Assembly: GCA_002439735.1 (NCBI GenBank)
Contig: DJPG01000010.1
Location: forward strand, 1-6,670
Reading direction: 5' to 3'
Length of the DNA: 6,670 nt
DNA from: Firmicutes bacterium UBA6418
GTDB lineage: Bacteria; Bacillota; Clostridia; Peptostreptococcales; Anaerovoracaceae
Shown: positions 4,706-6,670 of the stretch, piece after piece
How the letters are laid out: each line of letters begins with the position of its first letter
How positions within the stretch are numbered: the first letter of the stretch is position 1
Notes under the pieces: model-generated
Database searches by the model: none
What the model saw: only the letters and a program-made list of their open reading frames with translations
What the model was told of the DNA's origin: nothing
Made by a program: the position numbers and the translations under genes

Positions 4706-5494
4706 ATGAATGTTGAAAAGACAGGGAAGTACATCGCTGCATGTCGAAAAGAAAAAGGATTCACTCAAGCAGCTTTAGCAGAAAAATTATATATCACCGA
4801 TAAGGCGGTTAGTAAGTGGGAACGAGGACTGTCACTTCCGGATATTGCGCTTTTGGAACCTTTGACAGAACTGCTTGGCATTAGCATAACAGAACTGTTT
4901 CAAGGAGAATCCTCATTGCAAAGTAATGTGTCAAAAGAAATCGCTGATCAGTTGATTACAGATTCAAGTCAGACATATGCCAATTATACAAGAAAAAAAT
5001 CAAAGAGAATGATAGGAGTTCTCCTTGCCATTTTGATTTGCATTGCGCTTTTTGTTCTAATTGCGTTTGATTATTATCATACGCAGAAAAAGGTAACGGA
5101 TATTTCAATTACTTATCATGTAGCGTGCGAAAATATTGTAATGCTGTATGATGAATTGACGGATTCGGAAAGAAAAACTGTGACAAATTTAGAGGAAGAA
5201 GCGTATCAAAATGCCATTTTTTATGCAGGAAGTGCATCTGCACTGTTGCATTCCGGAAAAACGCTTATGCAGGACTATCCTCAGTTGTATACAGATTCCG
5301 AGAAATTAGAAAAAACGGTATATGAATTATATGAAAGCCTTTGTGCAGCACAAGAAAACAATCGAAACTACAAAATCCATGGATTAAAGTATGCCCGGCA
5401 GGTGACACGGTTGTATAGGGAATACCATAGTTTCGTTGATTCTTTTGAGAAAATTCGCAAAAAAGCATCCATTAGCGGAGAGAAAGCGTTTTGA
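4706..5494 (+). CDS. Membrane-anchored XRE-family helix-turn-helix regulator
   Basis: The N-terminus is an XRE/Cro-type DNA-binding domain (about residues 8-64): GFTQAALAEKLYITDKAVSK followed by WERGLSLPDI and LLGISITELF, the pattern common in Firmicute regulators. After a polar linker comes one transmembrane helix (about 102-123, MIGVLLAILICIALFVLIAF), preceded by basic residues (RKKSKR), which puts the DNA-binding domain inside the cell. Residues 124-262 would lie outside, are mainly helical, and match no domain I know. ATG 4706 was chosen over ATG 4688 because GAGGGGG (4693-4699) lies 6 bases before it and inside the longer frame. Length is 262 residues. It is divergent from the broken secreted-protein gene and shares its control region, so it may sense an outside signal, or the secreted product itself, and control that gene. 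That link is inference. Codon use is AT-rich, like the secreted-protein gene and unlike the sporulation genes. Confidence 0.88.
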   Translation: MNVEKTGKYIAACRKEKGFTQAALAEKLYITDKAVSKWERGLSLPDIALLEPLTELLGISITELFQGESSLQSNVSKEIADQLITDSSQTYANYTRKKSKRMIGVLLAILICIALFVLIAFDYYHTQKKVTDISITYHVACENIVMLYDELTDSERKTVTNLEEEAYQNAIFYAGSASALLHSGKTLMQDYPQLYTDSEKLEKTVYELYESLCAAQENNRNYKIHGLKYARQVTRLYREYHSFVDSFEKIRKKASISGEKAF

Positions 5495-5568
5495 CAAGAT
5501 TGCTTTTTACACAAGAAAAATTTTGCAGTGTTGGAAACAGCTTTGCGGATTCTTTTGTGCCGGATGCA

Positions 5569-5597
5569 TTGAAAACTTGTCGGAAACATGGTAACAT
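5569..5597 (+). promoter_or_regulatory. Candidate sigma-A promoter of the NifU-like/GGGtGRT unit
   Basis: TTGAAA (5569-5574, 5 of 6 to TTGACA) is separated by 17 bases from TAACAT (5592-5597, 4 of 6). The -10 is preceded by TGG, an extended -10 TGN element. Transcription would start near 5604, leaving a leader of about 97 bases. Spacing and the extended element make it credible though the -10 hexamer is weak. Confidence 0.42.
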
Positions 5598-5624
5598 AGA
5601 AATGCATGAAATTTGTTATGAAAT

Positions 5625-5679
5625 CTTGCGCAGCCGGGCGTGCCGGCACATAGCGGCATGCAGCAAAGCGCTGCGCGAG
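5625..5679 (+). promoter_or_regulatory. Stable nested hairpin in the leader of the NifU-like gene
   Basis: An outer 10-bp stem pairs 5625-5634 with 5670-5679 (core GCGCAGC with GCTGCGC, one G-U pair). An inner 8-bp stem pairs 5638-5645 with 5654-5661 around the loop GCACATAG. No U-tract follows, so it is not a usual terminator. It ends 10 bases before the Shine-Dalgarno sequence AGGAGG (5690-5695), so it could affect translation or mRNA stability. It coincides with the return from AT-rich to GC-rich sequence. No riboswitch family was recognised. Confidence 0.45.
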
Positions 5680-5700
5680 TTAACCTGACAGGAGGATACC

Positions 5701-6393
5701 ATGATTTATACAAAAGAAGTGGAGCAGATGTGTCCGGTCAATAAAGGCGCTTATCACGGACCGGCTCCGATCCCGCAGGAGGGAAAATGGACACAGGTCA
5801 AGGAGATCAAGGACATTTCGGGACTGACCCACGGTGTCGGTTGGTGCGCGCCGCAGCAGGGCGCCTGCAAGCTGACGCTGAACATCAAGGACGGCATCAT
5901 CGAAGAAGCGCTGGTCGAGACGATCGGCTGCTCCGGCATGACGCATTCGGCAGCTATGGCCGGTGAGATCCTGATCGGCAAGACACTGCTGGAAGCGCTG
6001 AATACCGACCTTGTCTGTGACGCGATCAATACCGCCATGCGTGAGCTGTTCCTGCAGATCGTTTACGGCAGGAGCCAGTCCGCGTTTTCCGAGGGCGGCC
6101 TTGCTATCGGCGCAGGACTTGAGGATCTCGGCAAAGGCACCAGAAGCCAGATCGGGACCATCTACTCCACCAAGGCCAAGGGACCTCGCTATCTGGAACT
6201 TGCAGAGGGCTACATCACCGAAGTCGGACTCGATGAAGAGGGAAACATCATCGGCTATAAATATGTCAACATGGGTAAAATGATGGACGCCATCAAAGCC
6301 GGCACCGATGCGCTCGAAGCCATCGAAAAAGCAAGCGGCAAGTACGGCAGATTCGATGAAGCGGTCAAGAAAATCGACCCGAGACAGGAGTAG
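5701..6393 (+). CDS. NifU/IscU-like iron-sulfur cluster assembly scaffold protein
   Basis: The central part follows the NifU N-terminal/IscU fold: GVGWCAPQQGACKLTLNI, then DGIIEEALVETIGCSGMTHS and AAMAGEILIGKTLLEAL. These parallel the IscU pattern of a first cysteine loop, a beta strand, a GC-x-x motif and a GKTLxEA helix. Visible cysteines are at 11, 49, 56, 77 and 106; Cys49 or Cys56 and Cys77 fit the first two cluster ligands, while the third is unclear. Scaffold proteins receive iron and sulfide in the cytosol and pass clusters to apoproteins. At 230 residues it is longer than IscU (about 130), with an extra C-terminal half (from about 131: EGGLAIGAGLEDLGKG onward) of unknown role. ATG 5701 has AGGAGG 5 bases upstream. 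The GGGtGRT-family gene follows after 11 bases, clearly in the same operon. No cysteine desulfurase is in the window, so a classical NifU role is unproven. Confidence 0.82.
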   Translation: MIYTKEVEQMCPVNKGAYHGPAPIPQEGKWTQVKEIKDISGLTHGVGWCAPQQGACKLTLNIKDGIIEEALVETIGCSGMTHSAAMAGEILIGKTLLEALNTDLVCDAINTAMRELFLQIVYGRSQSAFSEGGLAIGAGLEDLGKGTRSQIGTIYSTKAKGPRYLELAEGYITEVGLDEEGNIIGYKYVNMGKMMDAIKAGTDALEAIEKASGKYGRFDEAVKKIDPRQE

Positions 6394-6404
6394 GAGGCGC
6401 GAGG

Positions 6405-6670
6405 ATGATCACATTTGAAAATTACGACAGAAAGATAGAAAAAATCAACCAGGCTCTCGCGGCTTACGGGATCGCTTCCCTGGAAGACGCGGAGAAGATC
6501 TGCAAGGACAAGGGCATCGATCCTTATAAGGTCGCAAAAGAGATCCAGCCGATCTGCTTTGAAGATGTGTGCTGGGCTTATGTTGCAGGCGCGGCGATCG
6601 CCATCCAAAAAGGATGCAGCAAGGCAAGCGAAGCAGCCAAAGCCATCGGAGAGGGACTGCAGGCGTTCTG
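6405..6670 (+). CDS. GGGtGRT-family protein, 5' part only
   Basis: The frame from ATG 6405 stays open to the end of the window (88 full codons). It starts MITFENYDRKIEKINQALAA and continues with YGIASLEDAEKICKDKGIDP and ICFEDVCWAYVAGAAIAI, which I recognise as the N-terminus of the GGGtGRT family, named for a motif that lies beyond the window. Family members are, to my knowledge, about 330 residues and without a firmly known function. Cysteines at 33, 51, 56 and 71 are visible; together with the NifU-like neighbour they suggest metal or cluster binding, which is inference. The stretch from 58 to 66 is a hydrophobic helix too short for a clear membrane span. GGAGG (6393-6397) lies 7 bases before the ATG and overlaps the last base of the upstream stop, so translation is probably coupled. 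Confidence 0.8.
   Translation, partial: MITFENYDRKIEKINQALAAYGIASLEDAEKICKDKGIDPYKVAKEIQPICFEDVCWAYVAGAAIAIQKGCSKASEAAKAIGEGLQAF

Noticed and set aside
5491..5688. 65-codon frame from TTG 5491 overlapping the stop of the XRE regulator
   Set aside because: The TTGA overlap and GGAGA upstream hint at coupling, but the frame runs through the promoter candidate and the leader hairpin, its composition changes halfway, and the product is not recognisable.

Overview
The window comes from an endospore-forming Firmicute, most likely a member of the class Clostridia. It carries the paired sporulation sigma factor genes spoIIGA-sigE and sigG, and downstream a NifU-like scaffold gene followed by a GGGtGRT-family gene, a pair I associate with anaerobic Clostridia. 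The core genes are moderately GC-rich. The middle of the window (about 2995-5620) is visibly richer in A+T and reads like an accessory insertion. I cannot name the species.

Bases 1-1976: the window opens with the last 30 codons of a transketolase C-terminal subunit. A 335-base non-coding stretch follows, holding an 11-bp tandem repeat, a strong nested inverted repeat (190-278) that could be a structured RNA, and a perfect Spo0A-type box (373-379) in front of spoIIGA. SpoIIGA is the membrane aspartic protease that removes the pro-sequence of pro-sigma-E. Its gene overlaps sigE by 35 bases. Protease and substrate are therefore made together, probably under Spo0A, and sigma-E starts the mother-cell programme. 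An intrinsic terminator (2004-2034) separates this unit from sigG.

Bases 1977-2992: sigG encodes the late forespore sigma factor. It has a weak sigma-G-like promoter candidate and a leader able to fold into small hairpins just before a start whose Shine-Dalgarno spacing is ambiguous. This suggests separate transcription and possibly damped translation of sigG. A perfect 12-bp hairpin lies just after the gene.

Bases 2993-5620 (accessory segment): on the minus strand lies a gene for a secreted protein of unknown function. It is split into two out-of-phase reading frames, and the break coincides exactly with a perfect 14-bp tandem duplication (4253-4280). Removing one copy restores one continuous 415-codon frame with a signal peptide. 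The locus is either a recent pseudogene or a reversible on/off (phase-variable) gene. Divergent from it is a gene for a membrane-anchored XRE-type regulator, its natural candidate controller.

Bases 5495-6670: GC-rich sequence resumes. A promoter candidate and a stable leader hairpin precede a two-gene unit: a NifU/IscU-like iron-sulfur scaffold protein and, 11 bases later, the beginning of a GGGtGRT-family protein that runs off the end of the window. The most interesting points are the duplication-broken secreted protein gene beside a membrane XRE regulator, the unassigned structured element before spoIIGA, and the poorly characterised NifU-like/GGGtGRT pair.
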